Below, in pieces: positions 34,299 through 43,120 of a DNA stretch of 43,256 nt. The notes below the pieces were generated by a model, which was given only the letters and a program-made list of their open reading frames with translations, was not told the origin of the DNA and did not search any database. The stretch spans positions 1 through 43,256 of the forward strand of contig JAPPCZ010000062.1 of NCBI GenBank assembly GCA_028824685.1. The letters are read 5' to 3'. Every line of letters starts with the position of its first letter. The first letter of the stretch is position 1. The stretch is from Candidatus Poribacteria bacterium (lineage in GTDB: Bacteria; Poribacteria; WGA-4E; WGA-3G). The position numbers and the translations under genes are program-made.

Positions 34299-35504
34299 TT
34301 AAGGAGATGCAAGCCTAAAAATTGATTCGGCAATCGTATCACTTGCATACGGACGACCCATGTCCTGGCTTGCCGTTTTCATTTTTTGATAGGAACTTTC
34401 ATCTGTAATTATTTGAATTAATTCTTTCACAAGTGCCTCAGGTGTTACTTCTTCCTGCTCAAGAACGACAGCAGCACCCGCATTAGCAACTGTTTCAGCA
34501 TTGCGAACTTGGTTATTACCTACGGCAGCAGGTAGCGGTATAAAAATTGCTGGAATACCACATGCGGTAACTTCAGATACCGTCATTCCGCCTGCTCTAC
34601 AAATCATCACATCTGCGATGCTATATATTTCTTCCACAGGATCGAAGAATGGTTGAACATGATGTGCAATTCCATGTTCTGCATAGGCTGTTTGGACTTG
34701 CTCCGCATCCGTTTTTCCTGTTTGATGTACAATTTGGAGTTCACCCATGCTGGTGGTATCTGTTTCCGATATTAGAGATGCGGCAAATTCAGCAATTAAT
34801 GGACATGCTTCTATCATCACTTTATTAATAGCACGAGCGCCTTGACTTCCTCCCATTACGAATACCGTTTTGCGATTTTCACATAATTTAAATTTCCGAT
34901 AAGTTTCGTCATTACGCGGATAATCTGTTATTCCGAGCCGAATCGGATTACCTGTTACCTCCACAATGTGATTAGGAAACCGTTGAGTATCTGGTGGTAA
35001 CGCGAGGTACGCTGATTTTGCACGACGCGCCAGCATACTATTTGTTAAACCGGGAGACACATTTTGTTCCTGTATCGCTATCGGGATACGCAGAAGCGAA
35101 GCAGCAAAAAGAACAGGTCCAGAGACATATCCACCTGTTCCAATAACGACACTTGGCTGGAATTGTCTAAGATATTTCAACGATTGTACAAGTCCACGAC
35201 AGACTTTTATAATAACTGGAAACCATTTCCACGTCAAGCTGCGTGGGAATCCTTCAACAGAAATGGGTAGAAACCGAAAACCTTGTTGCGGAACAAGCGT
35301 TGATTCTAAGCGGTCTCGCCCACCGATAAAAACTATGTCTACCTCTGGATTTAGGCGTTGAAGGGCCTGGGCAATCCCAATGGCAGGATAGATATGTCCG
35401 CCTGTTCCACCTCCGGCGAGGACAAACCGTTTCTTGTTTTTTTTATGATTAGTATTTTTGCTGGCAACGTCTTGCCTTTTATGTTGTGTTTTTTGCTTTT
35501 TCAC
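34299..35504 (-). CDS. murG: UDP-GlcNAc-undecaprenyl-pyrophosphoryl-MurNAc-pentapeptide transferase MurG
   Basis: 401 residues, glycosyltransferase family 28, making lipid II from lipid I on the inner face of the membrane. The first G-loop GGGTGGHIYPA is at 31-41, later than usual because of a Lys/Asn-rich N-terminal tail of about 25 residues. VIGTGGYVSGP, QEQNVSPGLTN and CRAGGMTVSE are all present. The start is GTG 35504, 1 nt after the ftsW stop, with no alternative start before the G-loop. The SD is poor, so reinitiation from ftsW is likely. Confidence 0.94.
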   Translation of the reverse strand: MKKQKTQHKRQDVASKNTNHKKNKKRFVLAGGGTGGHIYPAIGIAQALQRLNPEVDIVFIGGRDRLESTLVPQQGFRFLPISVEGFPRSLTWKWFPVIIKVCRGLVQSLKYLRQFQPSVVIGTGGYVSGPVLFAASLLRIPIAIQEQNVSPGLTNSMLARRAKSAYLALPPDTQRFPNHIVEVTGNPIRLGITDYPRNDETYRKFKLCENRKTVFVMGGSQGARAINKVMIEACPLIAEFAASLISETDTTSMGELQIVHQTGKTDAEQVQTAYAEHGIAHHVQPFFDPVEEIYSIADVMICRAGGMTVSEVTACGIPAIFIPLPAAVGNNQVRNAETVANAGAAVVLEQEEVTPEALVKELIQIITDESSYQKMKTASQDMGRPYASDTIAESIFRLASP

Positions 35505-35505
35505 A

Positions 35506-36711
35506 TTAACTTATTTTGCTGTTTTTTGGAGATGACCGTGTGGCAGTTCGAGAAATGTTCAAAAGCATGCCGACACTTACCAAACTGATTACCAGAGATG
35601 AACCACCATAACTAAGAAAAGGAAGAGTAATACCTTTTGTAGGAAGTAGTCCCGTTACAACACCGATATTGATGAATGCTTGAAGTCCAATTATTATCGT
35701 AAGTCCGGTTGCAAACAGTGCCCCAAACCGGTTTTCTGTACGTCTTGCGATTGAAATCCCACGCCAAATAAATATCATAAAAACGGTTGTCACCGCTGCT
35801 GTGCCAATAAATCCAAACTCTTCACCCAGTACTGCAAAAATAAAATCTGTATGTGGATACGGCAAATAATTAATCTTTGCGACGCTATCAACAATTCCGA
35901 CCCCAAACAAACCACCCCATTTAAGTGCATCAAGTGAACGTCCCAACTGAAAACTGGTAGCTTCTGGAGATTGTAAGGATGCCCAATAATCAGTTAAACG
36001 AGTTAATCGGTATGGATCACTGATAATGAATCCTGCTAATAATACACCTCCAACTCCTACTAATATAAATGTATGGGACAAGCGAATTCCGCCAACAAAT
36101 AGGAGGCATCCTGCTGTAGCTGCTAACAAAACGGCTGAACCGAAATCAGGCTGTATTGCTACTAATCCGAACATTAATCCTATAATTAGGATGTTTGGCA
36201 GTACTCCATGGAAGAAACTTTTAATACGCTCAGGCTTTCGCGCCAAGAAATGTGCTGTATGAATGAGTATAGCGATCTTTGCAAATTCCACAGGTTGAAA
36301 TTGGACACCTGCTAAGGCGATCCATCGGTTAAATCTGCCACCTTCCGCCCCACGCACACTGGTACCTAAAGGCGTAAAAACTAAGATCAGCAGACCAAAA
36401 GCCAAGAATAACAATATGTTACTATACTTTTCATAAAATCGATACGGAATATACGAGGCAATACCCATCCCAATTAAACCTATCACACATGCAATTGCTT
36501 GGATTTTTAGGTAATGGTAACTGCTGTCGTACTGTTTAGCAGACAATACATGTCCAGCACTATAAACCATCAGGATACCTATTCCAACCAAGCAGAGCGT
36601 CACAGCAAGCAGACCGGTGTCTACTCTGCCAAAACCCGCAATTTGGGGCTGCTCTCTATCAGAAGGAAGAGTAGTTGGATTTGCATAATTAAGGGTGTTA
36701 TAATTTTGCAT
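35506..36711 (-). CDS. ftsW: SEDS-family peptidoglycan polymerase FtsW
   Basis: 401 residues, about ten membrane segments. SEDS proteins polymerise glycan strands from lipid II with a cognate class B PBP. Its place between murD and murG supports FtsW rather than RodA. GVVTGLLPTKGITLPFLSYGGSS is the typical end block (positions roughly 345-368), and GKSLDALKWGG-like sequence (GRSLDALKWGG) is seen mid-protein. The gene is followed at 1 nt by murG. The 215-nt gap before it holds a palindromic repeat, so it may depend on transcription reading through a hairpin, or on its own promoter. Confidence 0.94.
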   Translation of the reverse strand: MQNYNTLNYANPTTLPSDREQPQIAGFGRVDTGLLAVTLCLVGIGILMVYSAGHVLSAKQYDSSYHYLKIQAIACVIGLIGMGIASYIPYRFYEKYSNILLFLAFGLLILVFTPLGTSVRGAEGGRFNRWIALAGVQFQPVEFAKIAILIHTAHFLARKPERIKSFFHGVLPNILIIGLMFGLVAIQPDFGSAVLLAATAGCLLFVGGIRLSHTFILVGVGGVLLAGFIISDPYRLTRLTDYWASLQSPEATSFQLGRSLDALKWGGLFGVGIVDSVAKINYLPYPHTDFIFAVLGEEFGFIGTAAVTTVFMIFIWRGISIARRTENRFGALFATGLTIIIGLQAFINIGVVTGLLPTKGITLPFLSYGGSSLVISLVSVGMLLNISRTATRSSPKNSKIS

Positions 36712-36773
36712 AAGTTGTCAGTGTATCCCAATTACGGTAGATTTTAGAATTAATTAGACATTATTCACCTGTG

Positions 36774-36867
36774 AATCAACGCTAAATGCGCTTTTGGCAT
36801 TTGGCGGGAGGGAACTCCGATTCCCGACTACGAATGACTATGGTCGCGATTCAGAGATCGCTCCTAC
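36774..36867. repeat. GTAGGAG-family palindrome with nested hairpin module, between murD and ftsW
   Basis: 36806-36867 reads GGGAGGGAACTCCGATTCCC ... GGTCGCGATTCAGAGATCGC and CTCCTAC, the reverse orientation of 4707-4758. The usual GTA at its left end is replaced by the module AATCAACGCTAAATGCGC then TTTTGGCATTTGGC (36774-36805). It lies in the middle of the dcw cluster and would fold in the transcript. Confidence 0.8.
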
Positions 36868-36926
36868 AAATAAGGTGTCCAATTATTCCAAATAATTCAC
36901 CATAAACTTTGAATCAAGTAAATTCC

Positions 36927-38411
36927 TTAATCAAGCGACTGATAAGTCTCAAGTGAATTCACTGCGTTTTTAAACGCCTGCCCGCGTTCCTTATAATCGG
37001 TGTACATATCAAAACTCGCGTTAGCTGGCGATAAAAGGACGATGTCTCCTGGTGTAGCATGTGTGTACGCATATTCAACAGCCTCTGCCATTGTTGCAGA
37101 ATGATGCATATCGGCACAACCGCTGAATGTTTTTTCAATGTTCTGTGTGTATTCCCCGAGTAGTACTAAATTTTTAACTTTTGTCGAGACAAGTTCAATT
37201 AGCGGTTCGTAGTTGTTTCCCTTATCATATCCACCTATGATTAAGAAAACGCGTTTTGCATCTCCACCAAGCTCGGTCGTTTTTTCAATTGACTCAAGAG
37301 CGGCGCATGTTGCTATGACGTTTGTTGCTTTAGAATCGTTTATATAATCTACACCTTTGATAACGCTAACTTTCTCAAAGGCGTGTTCAAGAGCAGGATG
37401 TATCCGATCAAATTCTCGAATAGCCTTACCCATATCCACAGGTGTTATACCGAAGATTGTCCCTACAACTATCGCTGCAAGGACGTTTCTGACATTATGT
37501 GCTCCTTCTAACGGCAAATCAGCGACATTACAAACCCAGTGTTCTTGATTATCTTTATAGGTATAGATTCCAATATTGTTTGCGTTGCTTCGCAGACATG
37601 CTCCAATTCCATCACCCATTTTGCGACATAATTTTTTCCATTCTTCATCTGTATTTGAGAGGTGATCTGTGAAGAATGCTTTTTTCGCTGCGGTGGCATG
37701 TGTGAAATTCTTAGCCGTTGTATCGGCAGCATTTAATACTATCCATTCCGAACTCGTCTGATTTGCACATATCTTTTTTTTGGCATTCAAATACGATTCC
37801 ATCGTTCCATGGCGATCAAGATGGTCACGCGAAAAATTCAGCACCACACTCACTGCTGGTTGGAAAGTAACGGTACTCTCCAATTGGAAACTACTTGCCT
37901 CTAAGGCGACGATATCCTTACAAGTTAATGTTGCAACTTTACTTGCTAACGGAACGCCTATATTTCCTGCCACTACCACATTGGAAAATCTGTTATCTGC
38001 TTCTAAAATTGCCGCAGTCAGAAGCGTTGTTGTAGATTTTCCTTTTGTGCCCGTAATTGCGACGATAGGTGCTTGACAAAGGCTTGCAGAGACTTCCAAT
38101 TCGCCTAAAATTGGAATATTTCTTTTTTTCGCCTCAACCAAAATCGGAATTTCTAAAGGCACCCCGGGTGAAACAACAATCAATTCAGCATTAGCAATAC
38201 AAGATTCACAATGTCCTCCGAGATAGTATTCAATCGGTATGTTTTTCAATTGCGTAATTTCAGTAGACAATGCTTCTATATCACGTGAATCTGTAAGGGA
38301 GATATTCACACCACGGTCATGAAGTAACCGTGCAATTGCTATGCCACTTCGATTCGCACCAAACACAGTAATCTGTTTTGCCGAAAAGCAGCCCAAGTTT
38401 GGATGTTTCAA
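36927..38411 (-). CDS. murD: UDP-N-acetylmuramoylalanine-D-glutamate ligase MurD
   Basis: 494 residues, longer than the usual ~440-450. It adds D-Glu to UDP-MurNAc-L-Ala. N-terminal GANRSGIAIARLL binds the UDP part. The ATP loop is TGTKGKSTTTLL (120-131), LNFSRDHLDRHG follows, and C-terminal NDSKATN is conserved. The start is TTG 38411 with GAGG about 6 nt upstream; an out-of-frame ATG overlaps it. A few inserts, such as the stretch near 220-275, account for the extra length. Confidence 0.93.
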   Translation of the reverse strand: MKHPNLGCFSAKQITVFGANRSGIAIARLLHDRGVNISLTDSRDIEALSTEITQLKNIPIEYYLGGHCESCIANAELIVVSPGVPLEIPILVEAKKRNIPILGELEVSASLCQAPIVAITGTKGKSTTTLLTAAILEADNRFSNVVVAGNIGVPLASKVATLTCKDIVALEASSFQLESTVTFQPAVSVVLNFSRDHLDRHGTMESYLNAKKKICANQTSSEWIVLNAADTTAKNFTHATAAKKAFFTDHLSNTDEEWKKLCRKMGDGIGACLRSNANNIGIYTYKDNQEHWVCNVADLPLEGAHNVRNVLAAIVVGTIFGITPVDMGKAIREFDRIHPALEHAFEKVSVIKGVDYINDSKATNVIATCAALESIEKTTELGGDAKRVFLIIGGYDKGNNYEPLIELVSTKVKNLVLLGEYTQNIEKTFSGCADMHHSATMAEAVEYAYTHATPGDIVLLSPANASFDMYTDYKERGQAFKNAVNSLETYQSLD

Positions 38412-38466
38412 GCATTACCTCAATCGTAGAATTTATAAGAAAAGACATATTACGGAGTAAACACGC

Positions 38467-39585
38467 CTACCCTAATTTTAGCGTGCTCAACGCTATCAAC
38501 ATTAAAATAAGCGCAACGATCCAAAAACGTATGACCACTTTTGATTCTCTCCAACCCGAAAGTAGGAAATGATAATGAAGAGGGGACATCTTGATAACTC
38601 GTTTTCCAAATGTTCTGTACGAGAAAACCTGTATGATGACGGATAATACTTCTGCCACAAAAATCCCGCCAACGATGATAAGAAGAAATTCCTGTTTTAT
38701 TAGTAATGCACAAGTTCCGAGCGTTGCACCGAGCGGTAAAGAACCGGTGTCTCCCATGAAAAGTTGTGCTGGATGTCCGTTGTACCATAGAAATCCTAAT
38801 CCTGCCCCTGCCAACGACGCACAAAAGATCGCTGTAACTTCCCCACCAACGGGCAAATGAAAAAGGTTCAAATGTTCTGCAAAAACAGTATGGCTTGTAA
38901 TATATCCCAATACACCAATTGTGCCTGCGACAAATAGTGTACATCCAATTGCTAACCCATCCATGCCATCTGTCAGATTCACAGCATTTGAGGAGCCAAC
39001 GATCACTAAGGTCGCAAACGGGATAAAGAAGATGCCAAGATTGGGTTGTAAGTGTTTGAAAAATGGAAGATTGAGCGCGGTGCGAGTTGCCGTATCATTT
39101 GCTTCAGCAGGGCCCCATTGGTAAAGATAGCATGCAATTGCCACAGCCCCCACGGTTTGCAGTACGATTTTCTGCCAAGCCCGAAGACCAAGCGACTGCT
39201 TTTTGCTGATTTTGAACATATCATCTAAAAAGCCGAGTCCCCCAAACCAAATCGTTGTAAAGATCATCAGGTAGATATAAGGTTGATCAAGCCGCGCCCA
39301 AAAAATGACAGATATAAGTACCGCTACAATGATAAGGATACCGCCCATTGTCGGCGTTCCAGCCTTGCTTTGGTCTTCATTATGTTGCTGTGCTTTTTCC
39401 ACCTCTTCTTGAATATGTTCACCGATTCGCAACTGTTTCAACCGTTTTATCATAAATGGCCCTAAAACAAGTGAAATTATGAGGGCGGTTGCTGTTGCAT
39501 AAACAGCACGAAAAGGAATTGAACTAAAAATGCTAAAGGGTTGAAATACGTTAATTAGGTATTTAAAAAATAGTTGATAAAACAT
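38467..39585 (-). CDS. mraY: Phospho-N-acetylmuramoyl-pentapeptide-transferase MraY
   Basis: 372 residues, about ten membrane segments. It transfers phospho-MurNAc-pentapeptide to undecaprenyl phosphate to make lipid I. KAGTPTMGG (early cytoplasmic loop), the catalytic FLDDMFK pair, NLTDGMDGLA and MGDTGSLPLGA are all present. It lies 55 nt ahead of murD. Next to it upstream is ddl, not murF, which departs from the usual order. Confidence 0.96.
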   Translation of the reverse strand: MFYQLFFKYLINVFQPFSIFSSIPFRAVYATATALIISLVLGPFMIKRLKQLRIGEHIQEEVEKAQQHNEDQSKAGTPTMGGILIIVAVLISVIFWARLDQPYIYLMIFTTIWFGGLGFLDDMFKISKKQSLGLRAWQKIVLQTVGAVAIACYLYQWGPAEANDTATRTALNLPFFKHLQPNLGIFFIPFATLVIVGSSNAVNLTDGMDGLAIGCTLFVAGTIGVLGYITSHTVFAEHLNLFHLPVGGEVTAIFCASLAGAGLGFLWYNGHPAQLFMGDTGSLPLGATLGTCALLIKQEFLLIIVGGIFVAEVLSVIIQVFSYRTFGKRVIKMSPLHYHFLLSGWRESKVVIRFWIVALILMLIALSTLKLG

Positions 39586-39716
39586 TTCTTATGCTTCTTT
39601 ACTTGCTTCATAGCGTAGTAAATGTTATTGCTGAGGCATAATTAAACTTTAATAAATGATATGGGAATAGTTGAGTGATACTACCATGATCACCCTCTTA
39701 AAAGCATTGTGCAAGG

Positions 39717-40949
39717 TCATACAGTTTCCTGTGATTGTGATTCGTCAGATTTCAATTTTGCAAAACTTGCTCCTGTCTGACTTAACAAGTTTGTTGAATA
39801 AGAATAGATTAAGCGATTTTTCTCATGGTGTGTTTCTAATGCAAGGTTAACCAATTGGGACACTAATTCTGGGAATGAAATTCCGACTGGTTCCCATAAA
39901 TAGAAACTAAAAGAACCAGGAATTGTATTTATCTCATTTACGTATACTTGATTTTCTTCGTTCACCAAGAAATCTATTCGGGCAATACCTGCACAGTCAA
40001 GGACTTGAAAAGTTAAAGTAGCAAGATTTTGAATATGTAACGTCAATTCTTCTGGAATAGGTGCAGGAATTTCACGTTGTGCGCCTGCCATTCCAGAAGT
40101 AACATCTGCCTCAGATTTATCGTCAGAAATGGATTCAGTTTCCGAATTTTGATGTATATATTTATCGTCAAAGCTGAGGAAATCTGTGCTGGCAATTGGT
40201 TGTTCACAGACTGAAGGAGTCGGGGTGTGTGTTCCTATTACGGAACAATTTATTTCAAAACCGTTTTCGATTCCTTGCTCAACAATGATCCGTCGGCAAT
40301 ATCGGCATGCAAGTTCAATCGCATCCCGAAGTTCGCTCTCATTCTTCGCCTGACTGACACCGATGCTTGAACCACTCACAGCCGGTTTAATGAACATAGG
40401 ATAGGTTATTTTTTCTTCAATTACTTTCAGAATTTCGTCGCTCGCCGAATCCCAATCATGTTTGGTGAACGGGATATAAGGAACAATAGGAAGTCCATTC
40501 TCACTAAGAACAGCTTTCATCATGATCTTATCCATGCCGACACCAGAACCGATAACATTTGCTCCGACATAAGGTATATCTATCAGTTCAAGAAGTCCTT
40601 GAAGAGAACCATCTTCGCCGTGTACACCGTGAATCGCGGGAAAGACGACATCAATAGGAAGTTCTCGTTTTTTATTAAATAAACCGCTGCGTTTTGGTAA
40701 GACACTGAATTTTGCGTGCGTCTCAAATTCAATGCTAACTGTATCAAAATCAGCGGCGCGAGGTAAGTTTCCTTCGGTGAATGTACTCAACTCTTTGAGT
40801 TTTTCGCCTGTTAACCATGCTCCCTCTTTTGTGATATAAATTGGGACGACATCATGCGTTTCTGCTAAGGCAGCGTTGACTTGATGTGCAGTGACAATTG
40901 ATACTTCATGTTCAGGCGATCGACCACCGAATATGAGAGCTACGTTCAT
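39717..40949 (-). CDS. ddl: D-alanine-D-alanine ligase
   Basis: 410 residues, ATP-grasp fold, joining two D-Ala for the pentapeptide tip. GGRSPEHEVSI (8-18), HGVHGEDGSLQGLLEL, KPAVSGSSIGV and NEINTIPGS (metal and ATP site) are intact. It carries an acidic Ser/Glu/Asp-rich insert around residues 245-305 with no family counterpart that I know. The NTIPG loop is the standard D-Ala-D-Ala-type end, so nothing points to a D-Ala-D-Lac enzyme. It sits between murF and mraY. Confidence 0.95.
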   Translation of the reverse strand: MNVALIFGGRSPEHEVSIVTAHQVNAALAETHDVVPIYITKEGAWLTGEKLKELSTFTEGNLPRAADFDTVSIEFETHAKFSVLPKRSGLFNKKRELPIDVVFPAIHGVHGEDGSLQGLLELIDIPYVGANVIGSGVGMDKIMMKAVLSENGLPIVPYIPFTKHDWDSASDEILKVIEEKITYPMFIKPAVSGSSIGVSQAKNESELRDAIELACRYCRRIIVEQGIENGFEINCSVIGTHTPTPSVCEQPIASTDFLSFDDKYIHQNSETESISDDKSEADVTSGMAGAQREIPAPIPEELTLHIQNLATLTFQVLDCAGIARIDFLVNEENQVYVNEINTIPGSFSFYLWEPVGISFPELVSQLVNLALETHHEKNRLIYSYSTNLLSQTGASFAKLKSDESQSQETV

Positions 40950-41010
40950 GTTTTATTCCTTTAAAAAGTATTTATAAACACTCGCTTGACGGTAAGTATG
41001 TTTTTTATAT

Positions 41011-41174
41011 TATAACTCAAGTTGCCACCTATGTAGCACAAACTTTTAGTTTGTGCATATTAGTCCGCAAACTGAAAGTTTGCGCTACAATATTTCACCA
41101 ATAACGGACTGTTCTCTATTAAAAATGGCATCTGTGTGTCTAAAATCTTATAGGTAGCAACTTAGATTATTATA
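41011..41174. repeat. Inverted-repeat element with AAGTTGCTACCTAT ends, between murF and ddl
   Basis: The ends 41011-41032 (AACTCAAGTTGCCACCTAT) and 41150-41172 (ATAGGTAGCAACTTAG) are inverted. Inside are two hairpins, GCACAAACT/AGTTTGTGC and GCAAACT/AGTTTGC. The left end continues as ATGTAGCACAAACTTT, as at 24798-24812 and, reversed, 19649-19665. Confidence 0.75.
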
Positions 41175-41206
41175 GTGGATTCTACAATTAACTTTACATC
41201 TGATCT

Positions 41207-41330
41207 GTAGGAGGGAACTCCGGGGAATGCCTAAAGACGAATGCACTTTTGGCATTCGCCATGATTCATACCGTTGATTTGGATTCCCGACTATCAAGGC
41301 GTTTCGTCGCGATTCGGAGATCGCTCCTAC
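41207..41330. repeat. GTAGGAG-family palindrome interrupted by a ~60-bp insert
   Basis: GTAGGAGGGAACTCCG (41207-41222) and, from 41282, ATTCCCGAC ... GTCGCGATTCGGAGATCGCT and CCTAC match the canonical repeat. Between them, about 41223-41281, is an insert containing GGCATTC hairpins and the reverse of AAATCAACGGTATGAAT. It lies in the 505-nt gap between murF and ddl, which holds no gene. Confidence 0.8.
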
Positions 41331-41454
41331 AAGAGAGATGTAAACTCATTTTTCTAATCCACCATAAAATGTTGAAAATTCAGTATCTCTATTTCTCTTT
41401 TTATTCTCACAAATTTATGGAGAACTTCTTACCTTTTCATTTTATTTCTATGTG

Positions 41455-43095
41455 CTAAAATGCTTCATTGTAATTATCTGGCAAATCATTCTCAAAAAGA
41501 ACTACATCACCCGGTTTAAGACGTTCAGCAAGTTGTTGCTGTGCCTCAGCGAGATTCTTCGCAACGTAAATCTGTTGTTCGGGATAGTTTGCTGTTTTGA
41601 GTCCATCTAAAATCGGTACGGTCCTTGCTGGACCAACAAGGATAACAAGGTCACAGACCTTAGCTGCTTCTGAACCGAATTGTTTGTTTTCATCATATTC
41701 GCGCTCACCAAGTTCTACCATTCCTGGCGTAACTAACACCTTTTTTCCATCTTTATCACTCACAAAATCAGTGAGCACCTCAAGCGCTGCTTTTGCCCCT
41801 TCAGGATTTGCATTGAAACTATCGTCAATCACAGTTACACCTGTACCTCCAGTTATCAGCTGCAAACGATGTGGAACCGGTTCTAATGCTTCAAGTGCCT
41901 CTTGAATTTCATTCAATGTCATCCCACATTGCAGAGAAACACCAATGGCAGCAAGGATATTTGATACGTTATGTTTTCCCAGAAGGCGTGTTTTTATCTC
42001 GGTTGTCCCTGTTACCTCGTCACTAACAGTAAAAGTAAGTCCTTTATCACTCTGTATAATATTACGTGCTTTTAACCTTAAAGATGTATTCTCAACGCCG
42101 TTTGCTTCTACGCCATACCTAATAACAGGAACACTGTCGGTCTTATCTGCCAATGCTGCACAAATTTCGTTATCAGCATTAATTACTGCAAGTCCGTTTG
42201 TAGGTAATGCTTCGATTAACTCATACTTTGCGCGGGCAGTATTTTCAATACTTTTAAACCTTTCTAAATGTTGAGGACCAACAGCCGTGAGAATTCCTAT
42301 TTCCGGTGGTGCAAGGCGACACAGTTCGCGAATATCACCTCGTTTATACGCTCCCATCTCAACTATAAAATATTCGTGTTCAGGTAATAAATCTCCTCTG
42401 ATAACTTTGCAAATACCCATCGGTGTATTATAACTATCTGGAGTCATCAGCGTATTATACTTTTTTGATAAAATTTGGTGAAGAATATATTTTGTGCTTG
42501 TTTTGCCATAACTACCAGTGATTCCAATAATTTTTGGTTGAAGGGTTTTGATGCGTTTTCTTGCGTCCCGTAAATAAGCACCGTTGATTAATTGCTCTAA
42601 AGGCCAAATTAAAAAACTACTCACAACGAGAATCGGCACTGTGAGTTCTGAAAATAAAAAGACACCTATTCGCGATCGGTTACCTTCTGTAAAAATAACA
42701 AGCATAGCCGCAACGACAGTAAGTAGTCCGAGTGTCAACCCGAAAAGTCTTTTCGCGCGTGCAGTGTAAACAAGTGGTTTTTTCGCTGTTGACTTTTTAC
42801 GCCATACAATCTTATAAACTTGGAATGCTGTCCAGATTACACAAACCGCGGGGAAAAACCAAGTGGTTTGAATGTTAGGTAAAATAGTCGTAATAGTTAA
42901 GAGACCTGCGATAATAAAAATCTCTACGATTTCAAAGCAATGTTTGAGGTGTGTCAAAATCCATTTTAGAAATCGCCCAGGTTTGTAACCATCAAGTTGT
43001 AGTATATGTAATCCGCGGGTTGTCCGAATGACTGCCCTTACAAAACAAGCAACAACGACAAGATAAAAGAGTAATCCGCTAACCGTTTCTAACAT
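41455..43095 (-). CDS. murF: MurF-type Mur ligase with five N-terminal membrane segments
   Basis: 546 residues. The C-terminal 360 residues are a Mur ligase: ATP loop GITGSYGKTST (191-201), IVEMGAYKRGDI, NADNEI, LLGKHNVSNILAAIG and the DDSFNANPEG block typical of MurF (addition of D-Ala-D-Ala). Unusually, residues 1-185 hold about five hydrophobic helices (4-22, 56-74, 78-97, 117-136, 146-165) instead of the soluble UDP-substrate-binding first domain. The enzyme should be membrane-bound. Adjacency to ddl supports the MurF call, although another ligase of the MurF/MurT kind is possible. It leads the cluster as far as the window shows. Confidence 0.87.
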   Translation of the reverse strand: MLETVSGLLFYLVVVACFVRAVIRTTRGLHILQLDGYKPGRFLKWILTHLKHCFEIVEIFIIAGLLTITTILPNIQTTWFFPAVCVIWTAFQVYKIVWRKKSTAKKPLVYTARAKRLFGLTLGLLTVVAAMLVIFTEGNRSRIGVFLFSELTVPILVVSSFLIWPLEQLINGAYLRDARKRIKTLQPKIIGITGSYGKTSTKYILHQILSKKYNTLMTPDSYNTPMGICKVIRGDLLPEHEYFIVEMGAYKRGDIRELCRLAPPEIGILTAVGPQHLERFKSIENTARAKYELIEALPTNGLAVINADNEICAALADKTDSVPVIRYGVEANGVENTSLRLKARNIIQSDKGLTFTVSDEVTGTTEIKTRLLGKHNVSNILAAIGVSLQCGMTLNEIQEALEALEPVPHRLQLITGGTGVTVIDDSFNANPEGAKAALEVLTDFVSDKDGKKVLVTPGMVELGEREYDENKQFGSEAAKVCDLVILVGPARTVPILDGLKTANYPEQQIYVAKNLAEAQQQLAERLKPGDVVLFENDLPDNYNEAF

Positions 43096-43120
43096 GTCTA
43101 TGATTTTCCCTAAATCGTTT

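Noticed and set aside
34238..34348. ATG-initiated longer form of MurC
   Set aside because: It would overlap murG by 50 nt and add 37 residues without family counterpart. The TTG at 34237 has a good SD and gives a normal length.
38450..38944. 164-codon ORF on the - strand
   Set aside because: It lies in another frame inside mraY, whose MraY motifs are intact. It is a shadow frame with odd composition.
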